Positions 49,269 to 60,197 of a DNA stretch of 64,000 nucleotides are shown here, one piece after another; position 1 is the first letter of the stretch, and every line of letters starts with the position of its first letter. This DNA is from Streptomyces cinnamoneus. GTDB taxonomy: Bacteria > Actinomycetota > Actinomycetes > Streptomycetales > Streptomycetaceae. The notes under the pieces were generated by a model, which made no database searches, had not been told where the DNA came from, and saw only the letters and a program-made list of their open reading frames with translations. Made by a program: the position numbers and the translations under genes. The DNA lies in NCBI RefSeq assembly GCF_002939475.1, contig NZ_PKFQ01000001.1, positions 124,001 to 188,000 of the forward strand, written 5' to 3'.

Positions 49269-50119
49269 TCACACGCTCTCCGTGAACTGGCCGGTGCCCA
49301 CGACCTTGAGCAAGGCGAGGCGGTCGGCGGTGTCGCTGCCGACCGGCGGGGTGTACAAGATCACCCGCTGGTCTCCCTGCGGGGCGAGCAGCATCTGGCA
49401 GTCGAGGTCGACCGGGCCGATCAGCGGGTGCAACACCCGCATGCGCGTCGCCCGGCGCACGGCGACCTCGTGCAGCTCCCACAGGGCGCTGAACTCCTCG
49501 CTGGCCCCCCGCAGCCGCTCCACCAGAGCGTCGCCGCGGGGTCACCCGCCCGGCGGCCGACGGACGCCCGCAGGTCGGCGACGTGCAGGCGGCTGTAGTA
49601 GTCGTGCTCGTCGGCCGGGTAGGCGGCGCGCTGGGCGGGATCGGCGAACCAGCGCCAGATGATGTTACGGCCGTGCTCGGACACCGTGCACACCCCGCCG
49701 AGCAACGCCTCGGCCATGGCGTTCTGGGCCAGGACGTCACCCAGGTCGCCGACGACCTGCGCCGGGGTGCCGGGCAGTTGGTCCAGGAGGTGCAGCAGTC
49801 CAGGGTTGACGTGGTCGCCGGATGTCCGGCCGGCGGGCGGGCGCCGGCCGGCGAGCAGGTGGAGGTGATCGCGTTCGTCCTCGGAAAGGCGCAGGGCGCG
49901 GGCCAGCGCGGCGAGCATCTCCGGGGACGGCTGCGGGCCGCGGCCCTGTTCGAGGCGGATGTAGTAGTCGGCCGACATCCCGGCGAGCTGGGCGACCTCC
50001 TCGCGGCGAAGCCCCGGGGTGCGCCGCCGTGGGCCGAGGGGAAGGCCCACGTCCTGCGGGCGCACGCGATCGCGGGAGCGGCGCAGGAAGTCGGCGAGTG
50101 CGGCACGGTCGATCGTCAT
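49269..50119 (-). pseudogene. XRE-family regulator with MmyB-like ligand domain, frameshifted
   Basis: From the ATG at 50119 the frame gives a helix-turn-helix (TPGLRREEVAQLAGMSADYY, IRLEQGRGPQPS) and the first two thirds of the MmyB-type PAS-like domain (NAMAEALLGGVCTVSEHGRN, then WRWFADPAQRAAYP). Near 49526-49532 one base is missing. The remainder reads in another frame as GASEEFSALWELHEVAVRRA, ending GTGQFTESV at 49269. Together they make the normal roughly 280-residue protein. These regulators usually repress a divergent oxidoreductase or hydrolase; here a hydrolase starts at 50266. Recent inactivation or an assembly error. Confidence 0.8.
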
Positions 50120-50265
50120 GGTGATCATCTTGCGACGCGCGTCGCCGGCTCAACCAGGGACTCCCGGTCCCAGGGTGAAGAGGTCTCTCCCGGCCCCCTT
50201 GCCGGGGCGGCAGAGTGAGTCGGGCCGGAGCACGGGGCCCCGGCACATCAGACAGGTAGCGTTCC

Positions 50266-51069
50266 ATGGCCACCATCACCGTCGACGGCGCACGGGTCCA
50301 CTACGAGAAGACCGGCACCGGCCCCGCGCTCGTCCTGGTCCACGGCACCGGGTCGTCGGGGGCAGCCGTCAACTGGGGGCAGACGGCGCCCCGGTTCACC
50401 GGGCACCGCACCGTGATCACCCCCGACCTGTCGGGCACGGAGGCCACCGTCGACGACGGCGCCCCGCTGACCGCCGAGGGGCTCGCCGCCCAGGTCATCG
50501 CGGTCATCGAGGCCGCGGCAGACGGACCGGTCGATCTGCTCGGCTTCTCCATGGGAGCCACTGTCTCCGCGACCGTGGCCGCCCTGCGCCCCGACCTCGT
50601 ACGACGTCTGATCCTGACGGCGGGCTGGGCCCACACCGACGGTGACGAATACCTGCGCAGCTTCTTCACGCTCTGGCAGAACCTCGGCACCAACGACCCC
50701 GAGTCCTTCGGCCGCGCCGTAGCGATGACCGGCTTCAGCCGTGGCTTCCTCAACAGCATCGGCCGCGACGCGTTCGAGGCCCTGATCCCCAACATGCCGC
50801 CCACGGTGGGCACCCTGCGCCACATCGCCTACGACCTGCGGGTCGACATCCGCCACCTGCTGCCCCGCATCGAAGCCCCCACCCTCGTCCTCGGTGGCAC
50901 CCAGGACATCACTGTCCCCGTCGAGCACAGCCGCGCTCTTCACGCCGCGATCCCGAACAGCACCTACGCGGAGATCGACGCGGGCCATGTGATGTTCTTC
51001 GAGCAGGAGGACACGTTCGTCAAGCTCGTGACCGACTTCATCGACGACCACGCCTCCCCCGCGATGTGA
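50266..51069 (+). CDS. Alpha/beta hydrolase
   Basis: The protein has 267 residues, ATG 50266. The fold is complete: LVLVHGTGSSGAAVNWGQTA (oxyanion hole), LLGFSMGATV (nucleophile Ser in G-F-S-M-G), GGTQDITVPVEHSRAL (acid) and IDAGHVMFFEQEDTF (His). The acyl substrate is unknown. It has no signal peptide. The divergent XRE/MmyB-type regulator at 50119 would normally control it, but that regulator is frameshifted in this sequence. Confidence 0.88.
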   Translation: MATITVDGARVHYEKTGTGPALVLVHGTGSSGAAVNWGQTAPRFTGHRTVITPDLSGTEATVDDGAPLTAEGLAAQVIAVIEAAADGPVDLLGFSMGATVSATVAALRPDLVRRLILTAGWAHTDGDEYLRSFFTLWQNLGTNDPESFGRAVAMTGFSRGFLNSIGRDAFEALIPNMPPTVGTLRHIAYDLRVDIRHLLPRIEAPTLVLGGTQDITVPVEHSRALHAAIPNSTYAEIDAGHVMFFEQEDTFVKLVTDFIDDHASPAM

Positions 51070-51201
51070 CCGGCCACCACGGGTGGTGCTACGGGCGGAG
51101 CACGCGCGCCCCTGGCTTGTCACACACTTCCCCCATGGAGATCAAGCCAGGGAAGGCGGCACGGCGCCGGCTGGCCCGGACCGTCTTCCCAGTGAAGTGG
51201 T

Positions 51202-52194
51202 TCATGCCGGTGTGCCCCTCAGCGTGTGCGTGATGTGGTCGCTGACGTGGGGCAACCAGTCGGGTCGCGCGTTACCGAGAAGATGGTCGCCGTGCGGGAC
51301 CGACAGATAGGTGCCGTGCGGTGCCAGACCGGCCAGCCTCTCACCGTTCGTCACGCCGGGAATGACGTCCCGCTCACCATCCACGACCAGCAGCGGGGCC
51401 GCTATGCGGGACGCCAGGTCGGCGAGATCCACCTGGTCGGCGAACGCGCGAGCCTCGTCGGCCCCTCCCGTGCGCCGGGCCATGATGTCCTTCACCGGCG
51501 GCGGCAGTTCCCGCCAGTCGAGGCGGAACGGGCCGCTAACGGTGGCGACCGCCGCCACACGCGGTTCCAGCGCGGCGGTCCGGGCCGCGAAATACCCGCC
51601 CAGGCTGAGGCCGACGAGTCCGATGCGGGCGACGCCGAGGGCGTCGATGACCCGGCCCACGACCTGCTCGTACTCCGGCCGGAGAGTCGTGGTGGCCGCG
51701 AGCACGCCCTGCCCGGGGCCGTCCATGGCGAACACCGCCAGCCCCCTGGCCAGCAGCGCGGACACCAGATCGAGGAACTCCTCCTTGGTGGAGTCCAGGC
51801 CGGGGACGACGACCACGGTGCCGGGCGCGTCGGCGGGGCCGCGCAGCCAGCCGGTGAACCCCTCCCCGCTCACGCGCCGGGCTTCGGGTTCCAGCACCGT
51901 GAGCGCCCTGCTCAAGGCGTGGTCCGCCTCGGTGGCGGCCAGGTGTGCCCTTTCGTACGGCGCGAGCGTGGCGAGGTGGAACCAGCGGGCTGCCATCAGC
52001 AGGTACTCACCGGCCGAGACGGACGACCGCGCCGCCTGCGCGCGCTGGAGGTAGCCGTGTCCGGTGCGCAGGAACGACGGTCCCCAGTCGGCGACAGAGG
52101 TGAGATCGTCGGTGACGCGACGGTACTCGTGGGGATCGACGCCCGCGCCGGTGGCGCGTGTCCACTGGGCGGCGGCGAATTCGACGGCGTTCAT
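51202..52194 (-). CDS. FrsA/DUF1100-like alpha/beta hydrolase
   Basis: The protein has 330 residues. The ATG at 52194 is preceded by AGGAGG and overlaps the stop of the upstream frame (ATGA). The N-terminal helical cap (about 1-110, with GEYLLMAARWFHLATLAP) and the C-terminal hydrolase core VVVVPGLDSTKEEFLDLVSA, MDGPGQGVLAATTTLRPEYE, then VGLSLGGYFAARTAA (nucleophile Ser) and VPHGDHLLGN (His) resemble 2,6-dihydropseudooxynicotine hydrolase and FrsA-like enzymes, which cleave carbon-carbon bonds in ring-fission products. It is translationally coupled to a truncated dehydrogenase, suggesting a catabolic pair now partly decayed. Confidence 0.82.
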   Translation of the reverse strand: MNAVEFAAAQWTRATGAGVDPHEYRRVTDDLTSVADWGPSFLRTGHGYLQRAQAARSSVSAGEYLLMAARWFHLATLAPYERAHLAATEADHALSRALTVLEPEARRVSGEGFTGWLRGPADAPGTVVVVPGLDSTKEEFLDLVSALLARGLAVFAMDGPGQGVLAATTTLRPEYEQVVGRVIDALGVARIGLVGLSLGGYFAARTAALEPRVAAVATVSGPFRLDWRELPPPVKDIMARRTGGADEARAFADQVDLADLASRIAAPLLVVDGERDVIPGVTNGERLAGLAPHGTYLSVPHGDHLLGNARPDWLPHVSDHITHTLRGTPA

Positions 52195-52646
52195 CGGGTT
52201 CCTCCTGTCAGCAGGACGGCCTTGCCGCGGATACGCAGCTCCCGCCGGCCGGCAAAGGAACCGGCCGTACGCAGCAGGCGTAAGGCGGTGACTCCGGCCA
52301 GGGGCAGGGCCGCCGCCCGGACACTGTCGACGCTGTCCGGGAGCACCGCGAGGGAGTGCGTGGGTACGGCGGCGTACTCGGCCCAGCCGCCATGTGCCGG
52401 ATGCCCGACCACGCGGGTGCCGGTGCCGGGGCCTGAGGCGTTTGCGGCGGCCTGCACGACGAGCCCAGCAATGCCCTTGCCGGGCGGCGGCCCCGGGCGG
52501 GGGCCTTCGAGGAGGAACGTCTCGCCCCGGTTCGGCGCGAACGCCTCCACCTTGATCAGTGCCTCACCGGGCTCCGGAACGGGCTGTGGCGCTTCGGCGA
52601 AGGCGACCAGGCACCCCGCATCCCCCGTGGGAATCAGTGTTTGCAT
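52191..52646 (-). pseudogene. Truncated MDR-family dehydrogenase with SDR-like tail, coupled to the hydrolase
   Basis: From the ATG at 52646 about 130 residues match the GroES-like N-domain of medium-chain dehydrogenases: QTLIPTGDAGCLVAFAEAPQ, VEAFAPNRGETFLLEGPRPG, HPAHGGWAEYAAVPTHSLAV, PLAGVTALRLLRTAG. The expected Rossmann domain (about 170 residues) is missing. Instead the frame ends RRELRIRGKAVLLTGGTR, which looks like the start of a short-chain dehydrogenase, before a stop that overlaps the next ATG. A deletion may have fused two dehydrogenase genes. The N-terminal domain alone would not bind cofactor, so it is probably non-functional. Confidence 0.55.
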
Positions 52647-52903
52647 GCCGACGATGCAACCGCCGCGGCCACCCCGCGTGCCAACAACGGACAGGCAAGG
52701 CCGACAACTTTTGGTTGTCGCCTGGGGTGGGAGCAATGGATTGCGACGTGGCGCAGGCACGTGCCGTCGTACGTGCCGCCGAGGAACTGTGCTTGGGGCG
52801 GGCGGCCGGGACGCTCGGGGCAGGGGCGAGCGGCGCGACAGGCAGGGCCGTACGTCCCGCCGCCCGCCGCTCCGCTCACCGGCCGGCTTCCGGGGCAGCG
52901 GGC
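52647..52903. other. Intergenic region between dehydrogenase fragment and SapA-like gene
   Basis: No gene seen; presumably the promoter of the truncated dehydrogenase/hydrolase operon. Confidence 0.4.
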
Positions 52904-53362
52904 CTACCGCTCGGTCTGGGCGAGAGTGGCGCAGTTTGTCTTGTACCGGGCCACGACATAGCCGTCGATCTCGCCGCCCCAGTCGACGCACTTGCCCTTT
53001 GCGTCCAGGTAGACCGGGCCCGAGTACGAGGTGAAGGAGCCGTACTGTTCCTGCTTCGACTTCAGTTCAGTGTTGCGCTGGAGCCAGGAGCCCATCCACA
53101 GCGGTGAGCCGGTCGAGCTGTTCCGCTTGGTGACCACGCAGTTCTTGCCGGTGGCGGCGTTGTAGGTCAGGAAGACCGTCCCCCGACCCGGGATCGGGAT
53201 CTGGTTGACCTGCGTGTACCCCGTGCCGCACTCACGGTTGTACGCGGCGGCGCGTGCCGGGGCGGCGACGGATGTCCCGGTGCCCGCCGCCAGGGCGGTG
53301 ACGGTCGTGGCGGCGGCGAGCAGCGCAGCTCCCGCAACGCGGGTACTTACAGCACACTTCAC
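52904..53362 (-). CDS. Secreted SapA-like (spore-associated protein A family) protein
   Basis: The protein has 152 residues from the GTG at 53362, six bases after GGAGG. A Sec signal peptide (VAGAALLAAATTVTALAAGT) is followed by the mature domain. It has the spore-associated protein A pattern of four cysteines and repeated strands: YNRECGTGYTQVNQ, GTVFLTYNAATGKNCVVTKR, SYSGPVYLDAKGKCVDWGGE, ending KTNCATLAQ. Family members are found on aerial hyphae and spores of Streptomyces; their molecular role is unknown. The upstream region is less GC-rich than average. Confidence 0.75.
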   Translation of the reverse strand: MKCAVSTRVAGAALLAAATTVTALAAGTGTSVAAPARAAAYNRECGTGYTQVNQIPIPGRGTVFLTYNAATGKNCVVTKRNSSTGSPLWMGSWLQRNTELKSKQEQYGSFTSYSGPVYLDAKGKCVDWGGEIDGYVVARYKTNCATLAQTER

Positions 53363-53998
53363 TGTGTCCTCCGAAGAAGTCGCAAGTCGCATGGTGCCGG
53401 TTGATGGACGTACGCGGGACGGCCGTCTCCGTGCCCACACAGACACCCCACATCCCAAAGAGGTTGCACGCCCCCCTCACCCCACAACTCAGAACCGGCC
53501 ACACGGCCCGAGCCCCTGGCCGTCCGGGTCATCGACCCGGTATCCAGGGCGGAAGACGCCACCTGTGCAGGCCTGACGTGCTGCTCTCATCTGCTGTGAT
53601 GTGGAAACCCCGAACCCGCCCTCGCCATCCTGGATCTGCACGCGGTGATGTGCTGTGTGTGGTGCACTGTTACCTGTACGCGGTGCTGAGCTGCATTGTT
53701 CATTGGGGAGTCGAACCCCGAGCGTTGCTCCTCACGCGCCAGCGTGGGTCGGAAACCGCCGACCCTCGGTGTGTGCACGCCTCCAGAACGACTACCTGCT
53801 CCACATCGTCTGCTGGACTGGCTCAGTCCAGGAGATCGGCCTCCCAGTTCATAGGGCGCCGGGCACCCGGTTTTCGGTGCGCTGCCTGAGCTCTACCGTC
53901 GTCATCCCGACAACGCCCTTTCTCATGCTTCGCGGGACGGACGCGGGGCGCCCCACCCGGTGAGCGCCCCAACCCTTGACGAGCCGCCAAGCGTGCGC
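53363..53998. other. Intergenic region, 636 bp, lower GC
   Basis: This is the least GC-rich non-coding stretch of the window (about 53580-53900). It has no convincing open frame, with only scattered short ones; a T-arm-like sequence on the minus strand near 53706-53724 does not belong to a complete tRNA. Confidence 0.45.
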
Positions 53999-55904
<1,906 letters not shown>

Positions 55905-56120
55905 ATGTTCAGCAACATAGGACCGTTCGAGGCAGTCGCCCTCGGCGTCGTCATCATGGCCTTATACGTCGTGCCGTCGGTCATCGCGTTCCGCCGCAGG
56001 CATCCCCAGCGTCTGCTCGTCCTGGCGGTCAACCTCGTTTTCGGCTGCACCCTCGTGGGCTGGGCCGTCGCCCTCCACCTCGCGACCCGCTCCGCCCCGG
56101 CCCGCAGCCAGCCCGCCTGA
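55905..56120 (+). CDS. Superinfection-immunity-type small membrane protein
   Basis: The protein has 71 residues from the ATG at 55905. Two membrane helices (AVALGVVIMALYVVPSVIAF and VLAVNLVFGCTLVGWAVALH) flank a short basic loop, RRRHPQRL. The NLVFGxTLVGWxVAL pattern is that of the Imm_superinfect family (phage T4 Imm relatives), widespread in bacteria without a proven role. Despite the family name there is no prophage here. It is short but well matched. Confidence 0.75.
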   Translation: MFSNIGPFEAVALGVVIMALYVVPSVIAFRRRHPQRLLVLAVNLVFGCTLVGWAVALHLATRSAPARSQPA

Positions 56121-56300
56121 CGGCGCCTCGTCGATGAGATCGCCTCGTCGATGACACGACCTCTCAGGTGGCGGGCAGCTCCCGGCCGGCCGTGTGCGGG
56201 GGCGGGCGCGGCCCGCACGGCACGAGCACGGCTGCCTCGTCCGACCCGGCGGACACAATCCAGGGGCGCCTTGTGGATCAGGCCGCGTACCCTCGGCTCC

Positions 56301-56819
56301 GTGCCCCGCCACCCGAAGAAACCCCGCCGACTGGTCGCCGACGGGCGCGCGTACCTGTGGACGCTCCGTCACAGCCACCGCGTGCTGGACGGCGGCCGGT
56401 CCGCGCACTGCCGCGAGACCCTCACGTTGTACCCGCAGCCGGCCGGCGCCGGCGGCCCGCTGCGCATCGTCTTCGCCGCGGGCCCGGAGCGGTACGTCCC
56501 GGGCGGGGCCCCTCTGGGCTCCGGGGATGTGGGGTACACCCGCGGCGATTCCCTGAACCTGCACGAACCGGGCGCCGTCCGGGCCCTGCTCGACGCGGCG
56601 ACGGCCCGCGGGTGGCAGCCGGGGGAACGGCGGGCGGTGGAGGTCGACGGCTGGACGCTGCTGGAGGCGGCGGCCGCCGCGCGAGCCGGGACGCCGGGCC
56701 CTCGGGGCCGTAGGGGTGTCGCCCGGCCTTCCACCAGGCGCTCACCGCGCTTCAGGCCGTCTCGCCGCGTACGTGGCTCTCCGACGGTCAAGGAGCGAGT
56801 GACGGGGGTGGCGGTCTGA
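56301..56819 (+). CDS. Hypothetical protein conserved in composition with Streptomyces proteins
   Basis: The protein has 172 residues from the GTG at 56301; no good ribosome binding site is seen and the true start may differ. The N-terminal 110 residues appear folded (RRLVADGRAYLWTLRHSHRV, then LRIVFAAGPERYVPGGAP, LLDAATARGWQPGERRAVEV), while the last 55 are basic and low-complexity and may be frame run-on. I recognise no domain. It is convergent with the Tat-exported protein at 56870. Confidence 0.55.
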   Translation: MPRHPKKPRRLVADGRAYLWTLRHSHRVLDGGRSAHCRETLTLYPQPAGAGGPLRIVFAAGPERYVPGGAPLGSGDVGYTRGDSLNLHEPGAVRALLDAATARGWQPGERRAVEVDGWTLLEAAAAARAGTPGPRGRRGVARPSTRRSPRFRPSRRVRGSPTVKERVTGVAV

Positions 56820-56869
56820 CGCCTGATTCGCGTGCTTCCCGCGTCGAAGGCCGCGCCCCCGCCGGGGCC

Positions 56870-57859
56870 CTAGACCAGGACGTCCTTGTAGAAGAGGTTG
56901 GAGCGGCGGTCGTTCTCAAGGCCCGAGGCGAAGCCGAGGAAGAGGCGGACGTCGCCGGCGACCGTCTGGTAGACGGCCAGGCCCTCCGGCTCACGGAAGT
57001 CGAGGGTGGAACCGGCCTTGGTCAGGACGGGGCCTTGCTTGATGGTGCCGGTGTTCATGTCGATGCTGGTGATTTCGGAATCGACGATCCAGTTGCCGTC
57101 GGAGTCCTTGCCGTTGGTCTCGTAGTCGTCGCCCGTCATGACGTACAGGTACTGGCCGTAGGCGGCGTATCCCTGGAACTTGGACGACGCGGTGGGGAGC
57201 GTGGGCTGCTTGAAGTCGGCGAGCGGGTTGCTGAAGTCGCCGTTCGTGGCCGCGGCCAGGTCGTAGACGGCTATGTGCTTGCCGTCCCCGAGCTGGTAGC
57301 GGACGATGAGGCGGTTGTTCACCGGGTCGATGGAGCAGGTGTGCTCGGTGGCCGCGGCGACAGGTGTGTACTTCGTCAGCGCGGAGGACGTGTGGGACAG
57401 CGTCGTGCCGCTGGTGAACTTGAAACGGGCGAGGCGCTGACCGTAGCCGTTGTCCGCGTCCACCTCCGTCCACAGGTACGTGGAGCTGCCCACGCCCTGC
57501 GCACCGAAGGCAACGCCGTGGCCGAAGCCGGTCAGGTGCATGTACCCGACGTAGTTGCCCGCGAAGTCGAGCTGGGTGACGCACAGGTCTCCGGCCGCGT
57601 CCGCCGATCCGTTGCGCCGCTGTGCCACGAACAGGCGCCGGTTGACGTTGTCGAAGGCGAAGCCCTGCTGGACCGTCACGTCGTGGAGCGGCTTGCCTCG
57701 GTACAGGTCGGTGGACGCCTGGGTCAGGTCGAAGCGCTGCGAGGCGGGGACGGCCGCGGACGCGGGAGAAGCAGCCGTGCCCAGGCCGAACGCGGCCAGG
57801 CCCAGTCCGGATCCGGCGCGGAGCAGGGAGCGGCGGCTGAAGCCAGCGATGCGGGACAT
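56870..57859 (-). CDS. Tat-exported beta-propeller-like protein (TarC-annotated type)
   Basis: The protein has 329 residues. A textbook twin-arginine signal, FSRRSLLRAGSGLGLAAFGL with A-S-A cleavage (about residue 35), precedes a repetitive all-beta region with GHGVAFGAQGVGSSTYLWTE and FKQPTLPTASSKFQGYAAYG, plus recurring loops such as NVNRRLFVAQR and DPVNNRLIVRYQ. The blade-like pattern suggests a 6- or 7-bladed propeller. Streptomyces relatives are variously annotated as teichoic-acid biosynthesis protein C or signalling protein, without proof. No wall genes adjoin it. It is presumably an extracellular binding protein or lyase-like enzyme. Confidence 0.75.
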   Translation of the reverse strand: MSRIAGFSRRSLLRAGSGLGLAAFGLGTAASPASAAVPASQRFDLTQASTDLYRGKPLHDVTVQQGFAFDNVNRRLFVAQRRNGSADAAGDLCVTQLDFAGNYVGYMHLTGFGHGVAFGAQGVGSSTYLWTEVDADNGYGQRLARFKFTSGTTLSHTSSALTKYTPVAAATEHTCSIDPVNNRLIVRYQLGDGKHIAVYDLAAATNGDFSNPLADFKQPTLPTASSKFQGYAAYGQYLYVMTGDDYETNGKDSDGNWIVDSEITSIDMNTGTIKQGPVLTKAGSTLDFREPEGLAVYQTVAGDVRLFLGFASGLENDRRSNLFYKDVLV

Positions 57860-58176
57860 GTGTCTCCTTCTTCTGCCGGGATGTCGGGGGATGGTGACGC
57901 CCCGGGCGGATCGGGAGCGGTCCTGTCCGGTGGGAGAGCGGAGGCCGGGGGAACGATCCTGCGTGGAGGCGCCGTACCCCAGGCCAGGGGTGGTCCCCGG
58001 GGGGCGAGTGGCAGGACTTTACGACACCGTCCTGGGCACCCCACAACCGGGGACCGGCCGACGACCTGTACGCGCAGATCGTGCCTGTCTGGCAGAGCGC
58101 GTCGTATGTCGCCCGGAATACGGTCCCGCCGTGGCGGACGTGCACGGACGCTGTCCCCGCCGTCCGCGTCAGCCCC
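57860..58176. other. Intergenic region, 317 bp
   Basis: No gene. It holds the promoter of the Tat-exported protein (leftward) at one end and the 3' end region of the phosphatase gene at the other. Confidence 0.4.
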
Positions 58177-59397
58177 TCAGCGCTTCTGCGGCCGCCATTC
58201 GAAGAGCAGGATGGTCGCATCGTCCCGCAGGTCGTTGCGCTCGTGGTCGAGGATCGCGTGGATGAGCAGCCTCAGCACTTCAGCCGGACGCTGGCCGGAG
58301 GCAGTGGAGCGGATGATGAAGTCGGTGAACCGGTCGAGTCCGAACTCCATGCCCCCTTCGCTGCGCGCTTCCGTGACACCGTCGGTGTAGAGCAGGACCC
58401 GGTCACCGGGTTCGAGTGCCGTCTCGTGCACCTCCCGGGTGACCGGTGCGAGCTGGAAGGGCAGCCCCATCGGCGGCTGCGAGGTGTTGGCCAGGGCGTG
58501 ATCGATGACCCGCTCGTCACGGATCAGCAGCGGTGGCGGGTGACCGCAGTTGATCCAGCGCAAGGCCCCGTTGGACACGTCGAGTTCACACAGGACACCG
58601 GTGCAGAACTGGTCCGGAAGCCACTGGGCGAGCGTCTGGTCGATGGTGTCGACCAGTTCGGGCAGATCGGCACCACTGCGACGGGCGTTGCGCGCGCCCG
58701 CGAGGGCGACCGAGGTGGTCAGGCCCGAGGCGAGGTTGTGGCCCATCGCGTCGAAGATCGCGGTGTGCAGCACGTTCTTGACCACCGAGTGGTCGAACGC
58801 GTCACCGCCGAGCTCGTAGGCCGGTTCCAGCACCGCGGTCGAGACGCACTCGCTGTTGCCGATGGTGCGCGGTGGCAGGAAGGCCCGCATCATCTCGGCG
58901 TGCAGTCGCATGGGGGCGATGCGCGTGCGGGCCACCAGCCAGTCGCTGTAGGCCCGTTTGGAGGTGATGGCCATCGCGAGCAGGTCGGCCAGCATCCGGC
59001 TTCGGCGCAACCGCGGACCGTCGAGGTTCGCGGACTGTACGGCGAGCACTCCCAGCCGTTCGGCACCGTCGACGAGCGGCACCCAGACGATCACGCCGTC
59101 GTCCACGTCGGCCACTCGCAGTGACACCGTACGGTACGCCCAGCCGGCCGACGATCCGTCCACCGGGAGCGGCTCATGCCGCTCGTCGAGCGGAACGAGA
59201 AGTCTTTGTTGCAGGTCGACGAGGTAGATCAGTGCCGTGTCCATGCCGAGCGCCGTGGCGCACCGGCGCACCAGTGCGGAGAGTTCCACCGGCATGGCGG
59301 TGTGCGCCGACGAGATCAGCTCCTGCAGCTGTTTGTCGTCGATTCCGGCGTGCAGCTCGGCGGGGCCCGTGGAGGGCGCGGGGGGCCGGTCGGACAC
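58177..59397 (-). CDS. PP2C-type (SpoIIE-like) serine phosphatase with N-terminal GAF domain
   Basis: The protein has 406 residues from the GTG at 59397, a few bases after GAGGTGA. Residues about 30-165 are a GAF sensor domain (CATALGMDTALIYLVDLQQR, then VPLVDGAERLGVLAVQSANL). Residues 175-406 form the PPM phosphatase: YELGGDAFDHSVV carries the first metal Asp, FDAMGHNLASGL the second motif and LLYTDGVTEARSEGG the third. Such proteins dephosphorylate anti-sigma-factor antagonists and so switch alternative sigma factors in Streptomyces. No SpoIIAA/STAS partner lies nearby. Confidence 0.9.
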   Translation of the reverse strand: MSDRPPAPSTGPAELHAGIDDKQLQELISSAHTAMPVELSALVRRCATALGMDTALIYLVDLQQRLLVPLDERHEPLPVDGSSAGWAYRTVSLRVADVDDGVIVWVPLVDGAERLGVLAVQSANLDGPRLRRSRMLADLLAMAITSKRAYSDWLVARTRIAPMRLHAEMMRAFLPPRTIGNSECVSTAVLEPAYELGGDAFDHSVVKNVLHTAIFDAMGHNLASGLTTSVALAGARNARRSGADLPELVDTIDQTLAQWLPDQFCTGVLCELDVSNGALRWINCGHPPPLLIRDERVIDHALANTSQPPMGLPFQLAPVTREVHETALEPGDRVLLYTDGVTEARSEGGMEFGLDRFTDFIIRSTASGQRPAEVLRLLIHAILDHERNDLRDDATILLFEWRPQKR

Positions 59398-59717
59398 GGA
59401 GATCACCTCTTCCCACGGGCCCCGGGGCACGTCGCATGGCCTCAGCCACTGCCTACGAGTCCCCCCGCCGACGCGAGCCGCGCCCAGGCCACCGTGGCAC
59501 CGGTACGGCCGACGGCGCCGGGCGCGCCCGTCTCCAGGCGCTGCGCTTTCAGCACTCCCCCAGCTTGCGCCTGGCCGACGCGTGCCGCACGCCGAGCCTC
59601 CGGCGCGGCGGCACCGCGCCGACGCGCCGGTCACGCCACGCCCGCCGAGGTCAGGTGGCCCAGGGCGCGGGGCCGCCTCGCGGGTGTGTCCCGCAGGCCG
59701 GCGGGACGGTCGTCAGG
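59398..59717. other. Intergenic region, 320 bp
   Basis: No gene identified; very GC-rich with only composition-driven frames. Confidence 0.4.
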
Positions 59718-60197
59718 TCAGCTACGTGATGATCCGGGCCGCGCGACGAAGCGGGTGAGTTCCTCGGCGGCGCCGCGCGGCAGGCCGGCGACCGCCGCCT
59801 CCGGCAGAGCCGTGATCACGGTGCGCAGCCGCGCGGCGGGGTCCGGCAGCGCTGCCCAGGCGGAGGCCGGGGCCCCGACGGCCGCGAGCAGCAGGTCGCC
59901 CTCGTGGAAGTACGCGTCCAGCAGTGGCTCCTCAAGGAGGAGACGGACTGCGAGGGGGAGGACGTACGGCAGGGCCACCTCCTGCGAGATGAGCGTGCGC
60001 AGATCCGCCGGACCAAGGCCGCTCAGCGGCCGGCGCCGCAGCTCGTGCACCTTGCGGACCAGGTGGGTCGCCTCGGCGGCCGGCGCCGCCCAGCGAGGAG
60101 GGTCCAGTTCGTCGAGGGTGCGGTCGAGGTGCAGAGATGATCCATGGGGCTCATTCTCTCCCGCTCTGGACCGGCACTCGTCCGTCGCAGTGCCCAC
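59718..60197 (-). CDS. CdiI-like contact-dependent inhibition immunity protein (orphan)
   Basis: The protein has about 159 residues from a GTG at 60197; a good ribosome binding site is lacking and the true start may be nearer LDRTLDEL. The core matches Streptomyces CdiI-type immunity proteins: LDRTLDELDPPRWAAP, LRRRPLSGLGPADLRTLISQ, EVALPYVLPLAVRLLLEEPL, and YFHEGDLLLAAVG. These small helical proteins neutralise the toxin domain of a cognate CDI/polymorphic toxin. No CdiA-like or WXG100/LXG toxin gene is in the window, so this is an orphan, as is common in the genus. Confidence 0.7.
   Translation of the reverse strand: MGTATDECRSRAGENEPHGSSLHLDRTLDELDPPRWAAPAAEATHLVRKVHELRRRPLSGLGPADLRTLISQEVALPYVLPLAVRLLLEEPLLDAYFHEGDLLLAAVGAPASAWAALPDPAARLRTVITALPEAAVAGLPRGAAEELTRFVARPGSSRS

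Noticed and set aside
53706..53724. tRNA T-arm-like sequence (GGGGTTCGACTCCCC) on the minus strand
   Set aside because: No matching acceptor, D-arm or anticodon arm could be drawn upstream; the stem is also imperfect. Possibly an attachment-site scar, but unsupported.
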